DNA from: Oscillospiraceae bacterium
GTDB taxonomy: Bacteria; Bacillota; Clostridia; Oscillospirales; Oscillospiraceae
Assembly: GCA_015067885.1 (NCBI GenBank)
Contig: SVLO01000005.1
Coordinates: 1 to 64,000, forward strand
Direction: 5' to 3'
Length of the DNA: 64,000 nt
Made by a program: the position numbers and the translations under genes. Shown here piece after piece: positions 1-9,235 of the stretch. The notes under the pieces were generated by a model. It was not told where the DNA came from. It saw only the letters and a list, made by a program, of their open reading frames with translations, and searched no databases. The stretch's first letter is position 1; every line of letters begins with the position of its first letter.

Positions 1-17
1 GACATCATTCGTTTCAT
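1..17 (-). CDS. Start of a further exported protein gene (partial, runs off the window)
   Basis: Only the first five codons and part of the sixth are visible on the minus strand, reading MKRMM. They sit behind an AGGAGG ribosome site with good spacing and a promoter-like pair at 58-85. The opening resembles the MKRVTS start of the large SLH protein just upstream, so this may be a second signal-peptide protein of the same surface family. That is inference from five residues; function cannot be read here. Confidence 0.5.
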
Positions 18-57
18 AGGGAGTCCTCCTTAACTGTGTGGGGAATTTGGTATCTTA

Positions 58-85
58 ATTGTAACACGAAAAGAGAAAGGGCCAA
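58..85 (-). promoter_or_regulatory. Probable sigma-A promoter for the partial gene at 1-17
   Basis: On the minus strand a TTGGCC -35 and TACAAT -10 are separated by 16 bases, and the -10 is preceded by TG one base upstream (extended -10). It lies between the strong terminator at 149-192 and the AGGAGG site of the partial gene, so that gene probably forms its own transcription unit. Confidence 0.5.
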
Positions 86-148
86 TGTGGGAAATGCACG
101 TTTTTTTCTGGGAAAATGGCGCAATCCAACAGTGTTACATTGGCGAAG

Positions 149-192
149 AAAGGCAAGACCCCGCAGCCGAACGGCTGCGGGGTCTTGCCTTT
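149..192 (-). terminator. Perfect 21-bp hairpin terminator behind the SLH protein gene
   Basis: The arms AAAGGCAAGACCCCGCAGCCG and its exact complement are separated by only two bases. The hairpin starts 27 bases past the SLH gene stop; on the minus strand the stem ends in TTT followed by CTTC. The A/T-rich arm ends would allow it to act in both directions. Confidence 0.85.
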
Positions 193-219
193 GGAAAATA
201 GGAGAAAGAAGAAAGCGAA

Positions 220-3200
220 TTAAACGGTGCGCAGGTAGTTGGTCAAGATCTGCGCGGTCTGGGCGCGGGTGGCCTTTTCGGTGGCGTTGGAGAAGGGGAC
301 ACCCTCCAGGATGCCCTTGCCTTCAGCCCAGCGCAGGGCGTTGGCCGCCCAGTCGCTGTGGCTGCCTACCTTGGAAAGGTCACCGGCGCCGCCGGGAGTG
401 TGGCTGTAGTTCCACAGGATAACAGCTACCTGCTCGATGGTAACGGAGTCCTCCGGCTTGAACACACCGCCGCCGAAGCCGGACACCACGCCGCGGTTGG
501 AACCCCAGGTCACGGCGTTGTTGAACCACTGGCTGGCAGGCACGTCGGAGAAGCTGTGCTTGGTGCCGCCCAAGTCGGGCTGGCCCTCCTTGTTGTAAAG
601 GACCTGCACCACCATTGCCCGGTTCAGGGTGTCGTTGGGACCGAAGGTAGTGGCGTTGTAGCCGCTCATAATGCCGTTGTCCACGGCGAAGTTGACGGCG
701 TTGTAGTACCAGTCGCTCTCGCTCACGTCGGCAAAGCCGGCGCCGGAGGCGCGCTTGATGGGGGAGGTCAGCTCGGTGTTGTAGAAGTCGTCCACATACA
801 GGACGCTGGCCTTATTGCCGGTGGCCACAGGCTGGACGAACTGGACGCAGGTGACCTCGCGCAGCGCGCCCTCGTTGATGCCGTCGTACAGGGGGCCGTC
901 CAAATTCAGCTTGATGTCGCCCGCCGCCTCGCCGTTGACATACAGCTTGCCGGTCTTGGAGGCGATGTCGAAGCTGATGGCCAGATCCACCCAGCTGCCG
1001 GGCCGCACCTTGGCGGCGGCATTTTTGGTGCCGTCGGTGTAGGCGATGCTGACGGTGCCGTCACCGCTAATGGCAACAGCGGCTACAGAGTTCTGCAGAT
1101 GGTTGAAGTTATAACCGGCCTTCAGGGTCATGTAGAAGTCGGCGGCGTTGCCGGCAGGTGCCAACACCTTGGCGCCCACGGTGCCGGACTTCATGGAGGG
1201 AATCTGGCGGGTGGCGTAGAGGGGCTGGGAGCCGTCCAGCTTCATAGACCACAGACCGGAGGCGGACTGCTCACGGCTCAGGTCGAAGTTGTCGCCGGGG
1301 TGCTTGAGCCAGCCCTCGTACTTCAGGGACGCGGTCTCAAAGTCCTCGTAACCGCCCTTGTTGCCGTACAGCATCTGGTCAAACTCCTCCACCAGGAAGC
1401 CGATGGTGGCGCGGGTGCCCTGGTTGTGACGGCGCATAGTGCTGGCATCCCAGAAGGTGACCACGGCATCCTTCCCATCGGGGGTGAAGCAGATACCGGG
1501 CTGGGTGAAGTGGTAGTACTGCTCGTACAGACCGTCGAAGGAGGTGGCGAAGGTCAGGTCAATGACCTTTTCAAAGCTCTTATACTCGTCGGTGGTGTAA
1601 CCCACATGCATGGGGGCGCGGAGGTAGGACTTCTGGCCTTCACTGTTGTAGCTGGACCACAGCAGGATGCGGTCATTGTTGTACTCCATGGCAACGGGGG
1701 ACGTGTTGGAGGCCACCACCTTGGAGAAGTCGCTGACCCAGGTGTTGCCGTAGTCGTAGGAAATGCCCTCGTAGAAGTAGTAGTTGCCAACGTGCTGGGC
1801 ACGGCAGTAAACGTGCAGGCTGCCGTCGGACAGCTGGGTAAAGCTGTGCTCGGAGATACCGTCCTCAAATTCCTTGGTGGCATCCACCTGAGGCATGGAG
1901 ATCTCACCCTCGCCGGACAGCCAGGTCTTGCCGCCGTCCTTGGAGTAGACGGACACCATGGCGTTGACCTTGGTCTTTTGGTGGGTGTCATTGTAGACGA
2001 TGACATAGTCCACATTGGGGCCGTCGCCGTCCCGGTCCTTCAGGGCCAGACCCTCGCTGTACAGAATGGCGCGGTGGATGTCCTCGGGCATATTGGAAAC
2101 GAAAACATCGTTCTCTTTCACCGGCTCTTTTACGGGGTTGGACAGACAGAACCAATCGGACCAGGTATAGCCACAGTCGTCGGTGTAGGTCAGGAACAGA
2201 CGGTAGTCGTTGCTGTCTTTTGTGGAACCGATGTAGCCAATGACATACAGGCGGTCAAGCTGGTCGTCATACATGAAGCCGCCGAAGCCCAGCGCCCAAC
2301 CGGATTTATTGGCTGCTACCAGGGAGGGAATTGTATCGAAGGTGCGGCCACCGTCGGTGGAGCGAACCAGACCAAGGCTGCCGTCTTCCTTGCCGCCCAC
2401 ATAGCGGCGGCCCACCACAATGATGTCACCGTTGGACATGGTCCAGGGACGGCCGTGGGAGGAGAATTCGGTACCGGCGGTTAGGTCAAACAGAGCAACG
2501 TTGCCGTAGGATACCTCAAACACGTTCTCGGCGTTGGAGAAGTCGACGGCGGAGTTGCAGCCCCACTGGGCGGTAATGGTGACGGGGACAGAGGGGACAC
2601 GGACATAGAACCCGTCGCTGCCGTTGTACCAGTGGGCCAGGGAGGTGCTGCCCACGGTGAAGCGGAAGTCGGCGCAGCCGTTTTTGTACTGGCCGGCCTT
2701 GGCGCCCAAATCGGCAAGGCTGATGAACACGGGGGAGTCCTTCTCGCCGGTGGTCACCTTGACCTCGGCCTTGTGGGCAAAGGCGCCGTTAGCACCGGGC
2801 AGATAGGGATTGTTGCTGACGGAAATCATGTCCCGGATGCTGTTGTAGAAGCTGGGTTGCTCGCCCTCCCGCTCCAGGTCGTCGTGATAGGTGTGGACCT
2901 TCACGTACCGGGCCTTGGCGGAGAGGTTATAGATGGTATACTCGCTGCCGTCCTGGTGCAGCAGCCAGCCGGTGAGCTTGGTCCAGGCCTTGCCGTCGTC
3001 GCTGACAAAGACACCCAAATGCTGCTGGCTGATGCGGGACACGTCGTCCAGGTCGCGCAGGGTGATGGTGTTGAACTGCTTACTGCTGCCCTGGTCATAG
3101 ACCAGGCTGTTGCGGGTGGTGTCGAAGTAGGCAAACTCGTTGCGGGTCCAGTCGGTGGTCTGGCCCACACGGGGGTCTGCGTCGTTCAAAATCATGGACA

Positions 3201-6144
3201 CGCTGCCGGTGGACTTCTTGCCCTGAGTGGAGAAGATGAAGGACTTGCTGGCGCTGATGCCCTCGTAGCTTACGTCGGCGGTCAGGGTGAAGGAAACGGG
3301 CTTGTCGCCGGGGGTGACCACGCCGGTTTCCAAATTCACATAGTCGGCGATCTCGCCGGTGGCGCGGTCCACGGCAGTCCACTTCACCTGACAGGGCAGA
3401 CCCAGACCGGTCAGCTCACTGGGCAGTTTCAGGGCGGTAACATTCTCGGGATCGGGATCATTGCCGGTCAGCACGCTGTCCTGAGTCAAAGCCAGCATGG
3501 TGTTTTCCAGCATGCCGGGTACGTCGTTATAAATGTTTTCCACCATCTTGATATCATGCACGTAGGCGTTCACGGCGCCCAGGGTGCCGTCGGCGTTCAG
3601 GGCGCGGGTGTGGTTGACGTTCTGCATGATCAGGCGGGGCATGTGGTAGTTGTCCTTAATGTCGAACTGGGTGCGGTCCAAAGCAGGGAAGGTGCCCACG
3701 TACTCGCCATTGACATAGACGTCGGCAATCAGCTTGTCGCTGACCTTCACGGTGTACACGGCCCGCTCACCCAACTTGACGCCGGTGGGGATGGAGGCGG
3801 GGCCACGGTTGCCCAGATAGTCCATGACGATGTTGCCCTTGCCGTCGCTGCGCAGGCAGAAGCGGGTCTGGAACTCCGGCTCACGCAGCTCCCAGCACAG
3901 GCCGCGCCAACCGATGGTGGTCTCCACGTTGGGCAGGTCGATGGCGGTAACATCCACCTCGAACTCATAGTCGCCGCCGCCGGCGTAGTTCAGCAGGGTG
4001 GTGAAGTGCTGATGTGCCTCGTTGCCGGTGCCGAGGGCCTCGGTATCGGACCACACGTTATAATAGCCGTCGCCCTGTTCCCACTTGGTGAACTTAACGG
4101 AGCTGGCGGTGATGACGGTGTACTCGCGGGAATTAAAGTCACGGCAGGCGTCGCCAAAGACCATGCTCTTGGCGGCGAACAGGATTTTACCCTGAATGAA
4201 CGAGGTGCCGCCGGCGGCGGTAATGCTGAGCCTATAGTCCTTCTCGACATTGATGCCCTGCTCCACGCCCAGGTCGGCCAGAGGAACGCGCCACTCGAAG
4301 TACTGACCCTGTACGGCGATGTCGCCCAGGGTGGCGGTGACGGCAAACAAATCGGCGGTAAAAGTCTTGCCGCCCATGGTCAGTTCCACCTTGTCAGCCT
4401 GGCTGGCGCTGAATACCTGGCTGCCGATGTACAGGTACTTGCCGTCCCACAGGAAACCGAAATCGGCGGCGGGGGCGGTGGCGGGACCGGCGGCCTCATG
4501 GGTGATGTGCCACTGGTTTTCCTTCAGCAGGCCGTCCAGAGTGAGCTTGTCCGTGTTCAGATAAGCGGTGGCATTGCGCAGGCCGTCATCGTTGACGGGT
4601 TTATACTCGGCAAGGGAAAGGGTGGAGGTGCCCAGACCCAAGTCAAAAATCTTTGTATGGTTGCCGGAAGAAACGGTGAAGGGAAGGGTCTCGCCCAGAC
4701 TCTTGTCCAGCTTTAGCAGGGACAAGGGGATGGTGATTTCATAACCGCCCTTACCGTCGCCCTTGATGGTGGGACCCATGGTATATCCCACGGCGACCTT
4801 AGGGTTCTTACCCAGGGTGGCATTGATGGTGTACTCGCCCAGGTTGAACTTCACGCTGCTGGCCTGGGTATTCAGGGCCAGGTACAGATTCTCGGTGTCC
4901 ACCAAAGCGCCCAGCTTGACGCCGCTGACCGCCTCGGACAGAGCCCAGCAGGTCTCGGACACATTGCCGTCCTGGGTGATGACGCCCTCACGGGGCAGGC
5001 GGGCGGCTTCCAAAGGCATATTGGGGGCGGCCTGGGTCACCATGATGTCCCGCAGGACCACGTCGTTCTTGCGCAGGTCGTTTTCACGATAGCGGGTGGA
5101 GGTATTGAAGTAAAGTATATTGTCGCCGGTAACTTCGCGATGGGATGTGTTGAATTTGGCAACGCTTTTGCCGTTGATAAATACTTCAGACTCAAAATAG
5201 TCATTGGCTACAATGCGTACATCCACATCCTTGACAGGCAGATTCAAGCCGATGTCCACAGGCTGAGGCGCATAGGCCACTTGGTCATACTGGGTGACAT
5301 AGATGTTACCCTCGGCATCGGCGTGGAAACCAATGTGGTTGCGCTTGCTGGCACGCACATCCACATAGAAGCCGGTCAGGGCAAAGCGGTCAATGGGCCC
5401 CACCTCGGCCGGGATGGCCAGGTCATTGAAGTCCACATTAAAGGTCAACTCATATCCTTTATAAATGTCAAAGGAGGGAGCCACGCGGGAGATGGTGTAG
5501 GCGGGCACAGAGATGGACACACCGTCCTTGGTCAGCGTGCCGGTCTTATAATGGATGCCGGTCTCGGCAGCCTCAGCCCACTGCTCGGCAGCGCTGCTGC
5601 CCAGATGCCTGGAAATGTCGGACTTGCTGGCCGCGTTTAGGCAGTTTTCAGCAAAGACGAGGGAACGGGTAGCCAAAACAACAGTGCCGTCGTAGCTGTC
5701 CACGCCCACCTCAATGGAGAAGGAAACATTCTGTGCCACATCGTAGGTTATCCCAAGATTGATCAGGGGGATCGCAATCTCAATGGTGCCGTTGGTATTG
5801 CTGCGGGCAAGGCTGCCGGCAGACTCGCCGCCCACGGTCACGGTATTCGTGCCAAAGTTCGCCACCGCGCTGACACCGTTGACGGTCATGGTGACCTTGT
5901 CGGAACCGGTTTTCAGGCCGACATACAGGGTGTCAATGCTGCTCTGCATGGCGATGGGGGTGCTGCCCACCATTTGGTCCAGCAGCCAGCCGGATTCGTC
6001 CAGCTTGCCGTCCACTGTGATGTCAGTGTTAGTGTAGTAGGCATACAGTTCGCCGTCCTGTGCCGCGGCCGCAGGAATGGCGGTACCGGGCAGCATGCCG
6101 ACCAGCATCACCAGAGTGAGCAGGAATGAGGTTACTCGTTTCAT
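220..6144 (-). CDS. Giant SLH-anchored surface protein with sialidase-like Asp-box propeller
   Basis: Predicted cell-wall-attached glycan-binding or glycan-cleaving protein of 1974 residues. The start is taken at MKRVTS because AGGAGGG lies 7 bases upstream; the track's earlier start has no such site. A signal peptide covers about residues 1-27 (cut near PAAAAQ). Three CBM9/DOMON-like repeats start near 35, 390 and 535, each opening with a D-G-x-x-x-E-x-x-W-type motif. A discoidin (F5/8)-like region lies near 1010-1100. Four Asp-boxes (STDGGRTF, TDDCGYTW, SKDGGKTW, SYDYGNTW) near 1260, 1320, 1400 and 1465 mark a sialidase/BNR beta-propeller. A LamG-like region follows, and three SLH repeats occupy about 1800-1974 and should bind secondary wall polymer. 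The sialidase activity is not proven: Asp-boxes occur in non-enzymatic propellers too. Confidence 0.85.
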   Translation of the reverse strand: MKRVTSFLLTLVMLVGMLPGTAIPAAAAQDGELYAYYTNTDITVDGKLDESGWLLDQMVGSTPIAMQSSIDTLYVGLKTGSDKVTMTVNGVSAVANFGTNTVTVGGESAGSLARSNTNGTIEIAIPLINLGITYDVAQNVSFSIEVGVDSYDGTVVLATRSLVFAENCLNAASKSDISRHLGSSAAEQWAEAAETGIHYKTGTLTKDGVSISVPAYTISRVAPSFDIYKGYELTFNVDFNDLAIPAEVGPIDRFALTGFYVDVRASKRNHIGFHADAEGNIYVTQYDQVAYAPQPVDIGLNLPVKDVDVRIVANDYFESEVFINGKSVAKFNTSHREVTGDNILYFNTSTRYRENDLRKNDVVLRDIMVTQAAPNMPLEAARLPREGVITQDGNVSETCWALSEAVSGVKLGALVDTENLYLALNTQASSVKFNLGEYTINATLGKNPKVAVGYTMGPTIKGDGKGGYEITIPLSLLKLDKSLGETLPFTVSSGNHTKIFDLGLGTSTLSLAEYKPVNDDGLRNATAYLNTDKLTLDGLLKENQWHITHEAAGPATAPAADFGFLWDGKYLYIGSQVFSASQADKVELTMGGKTFTADLFAVTATLGDIAVQGQYFEWRVPLADLGVEQGINVEKDYRLSITAAGGTSFIQGKILFAAKSMVFGDACRDFNSREYTVITASSVKFTKWEQGDGYYNVWSDTEALGTGNEAHQHFTTLLNYAGGGDYEFEVDVTAIDLPNVETTIGWRGLCWELREPEFQTRFCLRSDGKGNIVMDYLGNRGPASIPTGVKLGERAVYTVKVSDKLIADVYVNGEYVGTFPALDRTQFDIKDNYHMPRLIMQNVNHTRALNADGTLGAVNAYVHDIKMVENIYNDVPGMLENTMLALTQDSVLTGNDPDPENVTALKLPSELTGLGLPCQVKWTAVDRATGEIADYVNLETGVVTPGDKPVSFTLTADVSYEGISASKSFIFSTQGKKSTGSVSMILNDADPRVGQTTDWTRNEFAYFDTTRNSLVYDQGSSKQFNTITLRDLDDVSRISQQHLGVFVSDDGKAWTKLTGWLLHQDGSEYTIYNLSAKARYVKVHTYHDDLEREGEQPSFYNSIRDMISVSNNPYLPGANGAFAHKAEVKVTTGEKDSPVFISLADLGAKAGQYKNGCADFRFTVGSTSLAHWYNGSDGFYVRVPSVPVTITAQWGCNSAVDFSNAENVFEVSYGNVALFDLTAGTEFSSHGRPWTMSNGDIIVVGRRYVGGKEDGSLGLVRSTDGGRTFDTIPSLVAANKSGWALGFGGFMYDDQLDRLYVIGYIGSTKDSNDYRLFLTYTDDCGYTWSDWFCLSNPVKEPVKENDVFVSNMPEDIHRAILYSEGLALKDRDGDGPNVDYVIVYNDTHQKTKVNAMVSVYSKDGGKTWLSGEGEISMPQVDATKEFEDGISEHSFTQLSDGSLHVYCRAQHVGNYYFYEGISYDYGNTWVSDFSKVVASNTSPVAMEYNNDRILLWSSYNSEGQKSYLRAPMHVGYTTDEYKSFEKVIDLTFATSFDGLYEQYYHFTQPGICFTPDGKDAVVTFWDASTMRRHNQGTRATIGFLVEEFDQMLYGNKGGYEDFETASLKYEGWLKHPGDNFDLSREQSASGLWSMKLDGSQPLYATRQIPSMKSGTVGAKVLAPAGNAADFYMTLKAGYNFNHLQNSVAAVAISGDGTVSIAYTDGTKNAAAKVRPGSWVDLAISFDIASKTGKLYVNGEAAGDIKLNLDGPLYDGINEGALREVTCVQFVQPVATGNKASVLYVDDFYNTELTSPIKRASGAGFADVSESDWYYNAVNFAVDNGIMSGYNATTFGPNDTLNRAMVVQVLYNKEGQPDLGGTKHSFSDVPASQWFNNAVTWGSNRGVVSGFGGGVFKPEDSVTIEQVAVILWNYSHTPGGAGDLSKVGSHSDWAANALRWAEGKGILEGVPFSNATEKATRAQTAQILTNYLRTV

Positions 6145-6277
6145 AGGTGGTCCCTCCTGTGTGTAGTAGGTGTCGTACGGTATAACACGGTGTAGAAATT
6201 GTAGCATATATCACCGGGGAATTATAGTAAAATATTGCTCCAAAATTTACCGTACTTGCTTTTTTTCGGGGAGAGGG

Positions 6278-6308
6278 GCGGTGACCGCGCCCTTTGCCAC
6301 GTGGGAGG
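6278..6308. repeat. Possible degenerate copy of the 17128-17172 palindromic element
   Basis: GCGGTGAC followed by a CCCTTTGCCACGTGGG segment resembles the second half of the palindromic element after the EamA gene (GCGGTGAC then CCCTTTGTCAAGGGGG). It lies in the divergent region between the SLH gene and nusB. The match is by eye and the second stem is damaged here. Confidence 0.3.
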
Positions 6309-6327
6309 AGGATGCAGGAATAATTAG

Positions 6328-6356
6328 TTGCAATATTCAGAAAAAGTGTATATAAT
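6328..6356 (+). promoter_or_regulatory. Sigma-A-type promoter for the nusB-recN operon
   Basis: TTGCAA and TATAAT are separated by exactly 17 bases and lie about 40 bases before the nusB start. No other comparable promoter was seen before the T-box promoter at 15944, so this one may drive the whole operon. Confidence 0.75.
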
Positions 6357-6398
6357 GCATAGTGAACTATTTTCGGATAAAACCGGAGGCGATTACTT

Positions 6399-6854
6399 AT
6401 GACAAGAACGGTTGCGCGAGAGATCGCGGTGCACATGGTGTTTGAGCTGAGCTTTTCCGCCCGCGGCGTGCAGCAGGTGCTGGACGAAACCCTGACGGAG
6501 GAGTGCTTTGCCCAGATCGGGGCGGAGGAGCCCCTGTACGCTAAATTCCCCGACGAGGTGCAGCAGGCCTACATCCGCAAGCTGGTCACCGGCGTGTACG
6601 ACCACGGCGCCGAGCTGGATGAATACATTTCCCGCTACGCGGTGGGCTGGAACTTCGCCCGTATTCCCCGGGTGGCGGCCGCCATCATGCGGGTGGCTAT
6701 GTACGAGCTGCTCTATATGCCCGAGATCCCCAACGCCGCCGCCATCAACGAGGCGGTGGAGATCGCCAAGGGCTACGAGCCGGAGGAGGTCGTTTCCTTC
6801 ATCAACGGTATCCTGGGCTCCTTTGCCCGGACCGAGCTCCCTGAGCAGAAATGA
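6399..6854 (+). CDS. nusB: Transcription antitermination factor NusB
   Basis: Small all-helical RNA-binding protein (151 aa) that, with S10/NusE, joins rRNA antitermination complexes. The family pattern is visible: an early AREIAVHMVFELSF helix, the central W-x-x-x-R-I-P-R-V-A-A-A-I-M-R segment, and the C-terminal INEAVEIAKGY and FINGILG motifs. Length fits the family. GGAGG (GGAGGCGATTACTTATG) precedes the ATG. It heads the operon and overlaps the next gene by four bases (ATGA). Confidence 0.93.
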   Translation: MTRTVAREIAVHMVFELSFSARGVQQVLDETLTEECFAQIGAEEPLYAKFPDEVQQAYIRKLVTGVYDHGAELDEYISRYAVGWNFARIPRVAAAIMRVAMYELLYMPEIPNAAAINEAVEIAKGYEPEEVVSFINGILGSFARTELPEQK

Positions 6855-7798
6855 GCGGGGGAGTGCTGGGTTTTGATACCAGCAATTACACCACCTCGGT
6901 GGCGTATTTCGACGGCGAGCAGGGCCGGAACGTGGGCAAGCTCCTGGACGTGCCGGAGGGGACCCTGGGCCTGCGGCAGAGCGACGCGCTGTTTCAGCAC
7001 GTCAAGCGGCTGCCCGACCTTGTGGGGCAGTTGCGGGCCGACTGCGACCTGACCGGGCTGCGGGCGGTGGGCGCCAGCACACAGCCCCGGGCGGTAGAGG
7101 GCTCTTATATGCCGTGTTTTTTGGCGGGTACTTCCCAGGCGCGGGCCTTGGCCGACGTGCTGGGAGTGCCCTTTTTGCCGTGTTCCCATCAGCAGGGGCA
7201 TCTGGCCGCGGCGGCCTGGTCCGCCGGGCGGCTGGACCTGCTGGACGCGCCCTTTTTGGCCTGGCACCTGTCCGGTGGCACCACCGAGCTGCTCCATGTG
7301 ACTCCGGAGGGATACAATGTGAAGGCTGAAGCAATCGGCGGCACCCAGGATATCTCCGCCGGTCAGCTCATCGACCGGGCGGGGGTACTGCTGGGCCTTG
7401 CGTTCCCGGCGGGCAAGGCGCTGGATGCCCTGTATGAAGATGGGGAAAAGCCCAAGCCTTTCCACGTGAAGTTGAATGAGCTGACCTTCTCCCTGTCCGG
7501 CATGGAGAATAAGGTGAAGGACATGGTGCAGCGGGGCGAAGAACCTGCCGCCGTGGCCCGGTTCGTGCTGGATACTGTGGCGGACGTGGTGGTCCGTGCC
7601 ACAAAACAGGCCCGGGAGCGTTATCCCGGTTTGCCGGTGCTGTGTTCCGGCGGCGTGGCCTCCAACCGCCGGCTGCGGGCTGCCATGGAGCAGGCCTGCG
7701 GCGCGGTGTTTGCCGAGCCGCGGTACTCCACCGACAACGCCATGGGTGTGGCCATCCTGACTCACCGGGCGCTGGAGAGGGGGGCGCGGCATGAATAA
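6851..7798 (+). CDS. TsaD/Kae1-like ASKHA-fold protein (paralogue of the tRNA t6A enzyme)
   Basis: 315-residue member of the Kae1/TsaD (old name Gcp, O-sialoglycoprotein endopeptidase) family. It opens with LGFDTSNYTTSVAYFD, the ATP-binding phosphate-1 loop, and keeps an H-x-x-x-H metal pair at H113/H117 (SHQQGH). A late GGVASNR motif completes the nucleotide site. TsaD itself makes N6-threonylcarbamoyl-adenosine in tRNA with TsaB and TsaE, but the divergent N-terminus (LGLRQSDALFQH), shorter length and location between nusB and xseA suggest a paralogue whose role is not known to me. It overlaps nusB by 4 and xseA by 8 bases, so it is translationally coupled to both. Confidence 0.8.
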   Translation: MSGGVLGFDTSNYTTSVAYFDGEQGRNVGKLLDVPEGTLGLRQSDALFQHVKRLPDLVGQLRADCDLTGLRAVGASTQPRAVEGSYMPCFLAGTSQARALADVLGVPFLPCSHQQGHLAAAAWSAGRLDLLDAPFLAWHLSGGTTELLHVTPEGYNVKAEAIGGTQDISAGQLIDRAGVLLGLAFPAGKALDALYEDGEKPKPFHVKLNELTFSLSGMENKVKDMVQRGEEPAAVARFVLDTVADVVVRATKQARERYPGLPVLCSGGVASNRRLRAAMEQACGAVFAEPRYSTDNAMGVAILTHRALERGARHE

Positions 7799-9002
7799 CG
7801 AACTGCGTATCCTCAGCGTATCCCAGCTCAGCCAGTACATCAAGGGATTGATGGACCGGGACGAGCTGCTGTCAGGCGTGCTGGTTCGGGGCGAAATATC
7901 CAATTACAAAATGTACCCCTCCGGCCACCACTACTTCACCCTGAAGGATGGGGACAGCGCCCTGCGCTGCGTGATGTTTCGTGGGGATGCCGCACGGCTG
8001 CGATTTCGGCCGGAGAACGGTATGCAGGTTATTGCCGCAGGCCGCATCAGCGTTTTTCCCCGAGACGGACAGTATCAGCTTTACTGTGTCAACCTGACTC
8101 CCGAGGGGGCGGGCCAGCTTCAAATTGCCTTCGAACAGTTGAAAAACCGGCTGCAGGGGGAGGGGCTGTTTGACCCGGCCGTAAAAAAACAATTACCCGC
8201 TTACCCCAAACGTATTGCGCTGGTGACTTCCCCGGCCGGCGCGGCGGTGCGGGATATGCTGCGTATTCTCAAGAGCCGCTGGCCCATGAGCCGTGTACTG
8301 GTGGTCCCTGTGCTGGTACAGGGGGAGCAGGCGGCGGAGGAGATCGCCGCGGCCATTGACTACGTGAACTACTACAAGCTGAGCGATCTGATCATAACAG
8401 GTCGCGGCGGTGGTTCGGCGGAGGACCTGTGGGCTTTTAACGAGGAGCCGGTGGCCCGGGCCATTTTCAACAGTGAAATTCCGGTCATTTCCGCCGTAGG
8501 ACACGAGCCGGACGTGACCATTTCCGACTTCGTGGCCGACCTGCGGGCGGCGACCCCGTCCAACGCGGCGGAGCTGGCCGTGCCGGACCGGGCGGAAGTG
8601 GACAAGCGGATGAACCATTTGAGTCAGCGGCTTTGGCGGGCAACCGCGCAGCCCATTGGGGCCGCACGCCAGCGTTTGGAGCGGCTTGGGCGCAGCCGGG
8701 TGTTGACCGACCCCGCCGCCGGTATCCGGGAAAAGCGGCTGCTGCTGGACTACCAAAGCGGCAAGCTGCTGCGCGGCATGGAGCGGACCCTGTCCGCACA
8801 GAAGCAGCGCATGGGCCGCCTGGCGGCGGCGCTGGACGCTATGAGCCCGCTGAAGGTGCTGGGCCGTGGCTACGCCATCGCCCGGGACGAGGGCGGCCGG
8901 GTGCTGACCGGGGCGGCGCAGGTTGAGCCCGGCGACAGGGTGGAGCTGCGCCTTGCCGACGGCAGCCTTGCCTGCCGCGTAGAAGAAAGGAAGTGCCTGT
9001 AA
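7791..9002 (+). CDS. xseA: Exodeoxyribonuclease VII large subunit
   Basis: Catalytic subunit (403 aa) of the single-strand-specific exonuclease VII used in mismatch and damage repair. An OB-fold nucleic-acid-binding domain covers about residues 5-105 (SVSQLSQYIKGL, then VRGEISNYKMYPSGHHYFTLKD). The catalytic core follows with YPKRIALVTSPAGAAVRDM, GRGGGSAEDLWAFN and SAVGHEPDVTISDFVAD, and a coiled-coil part ends in the LGRGYAIARDEGGRVL signature. It overlaps tsaD-like and xseB, which encodes its partner. Confidence 0.96.
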   Translation: MNNELRILSVSQLSQYIKGLMDRDELLSGVLVRGEISNYKMYPSGHHYFTLKDGDSALRCVMFRGDAARLRFRPENGMQVIAAGRISVFPRDGQYQLYCVNLTPEGAGQLQIAFEQLKNRLQGEGLFDPAVKKQLPAYPKRIALVTSPAGAAVRDMLRILKSRWPMSRVLVVPVLVQGEQAAEEIAAAIDYVNYYKLSDLIITGRGGGSAEDLWAFNEEPVARAIFNSEIPVISAVGHEPDVTISDFVADLRAATPSNAAELAVPDRAEVDKRMNHLSQRLWRATAQPIGAARQRLERLGRSRVLTDPAAGIREKRLLLDYQSGKLLRGMERTLSAQKQRMGRLAAALDAMSPLKVLGRGYAIARDEGGRVLTGAAQVEPGDRVELRLADGSLACRVEERKCL

Positions 9003-9235
9003 TGGCGACGAAAAAGCTTGATTTTGAACAGTCCATGGCCCGGTTGGAGGAGATCGTGGCCCTGCTGGAAAAGGGCGAGGCGCCCCTGGAGCAGTCCCTT
9101 GCCCTGTTTGAGGAGGGGACCAAGCTTATGGCCAATTGTTCCGCCCTGCTGGACATGGCCGAGCAGCAGGTGTCCCTGCTGAAGGTGGGGGCCGAGGGCC
9201 AGCCTGAGGAAGTACCCTTTGATACGGAGGAATGA
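9002..9235 (+). CDS. xseB: Exodeoxyribonuclease VII small subunit
   Basis: 77-residue helical partner of XseA. The motif LDFEQSMARLEEIVALLEKG followed by LEQSLALFEEGTKL is typical. I take the ATG at 9002, which shares bases with the xseA stop (TAATG) and has AAAGGAAG upstream, rather than the in-frame GTG at 8993 listed in the track. Several small subunits wrap the XseA coiled coils. It overlaps ispA by four bases, so exonuclease VII and prenyl synthesis are coupled as in many Bacillota. Confidence 0.93.
   Translation: MATKKLDFEQSMARLEEIVALLEKGEAPLEQSLALFEEGTKLMANCSALLDMAEQQVSLLKVGAEGQPEEVPFDTEE

Noticed and set aside
358-4716. Long plus-strand ORFs of 708 and 694 residues (358-2484 and 2632-4716)
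   Set aside because: They are antisense to the SLH protein gene, have low-complexity Gly/Val/His-rich translations with no family pattern, and lack ribosome sites. GC-rich codon use on the other strand opens these frames.
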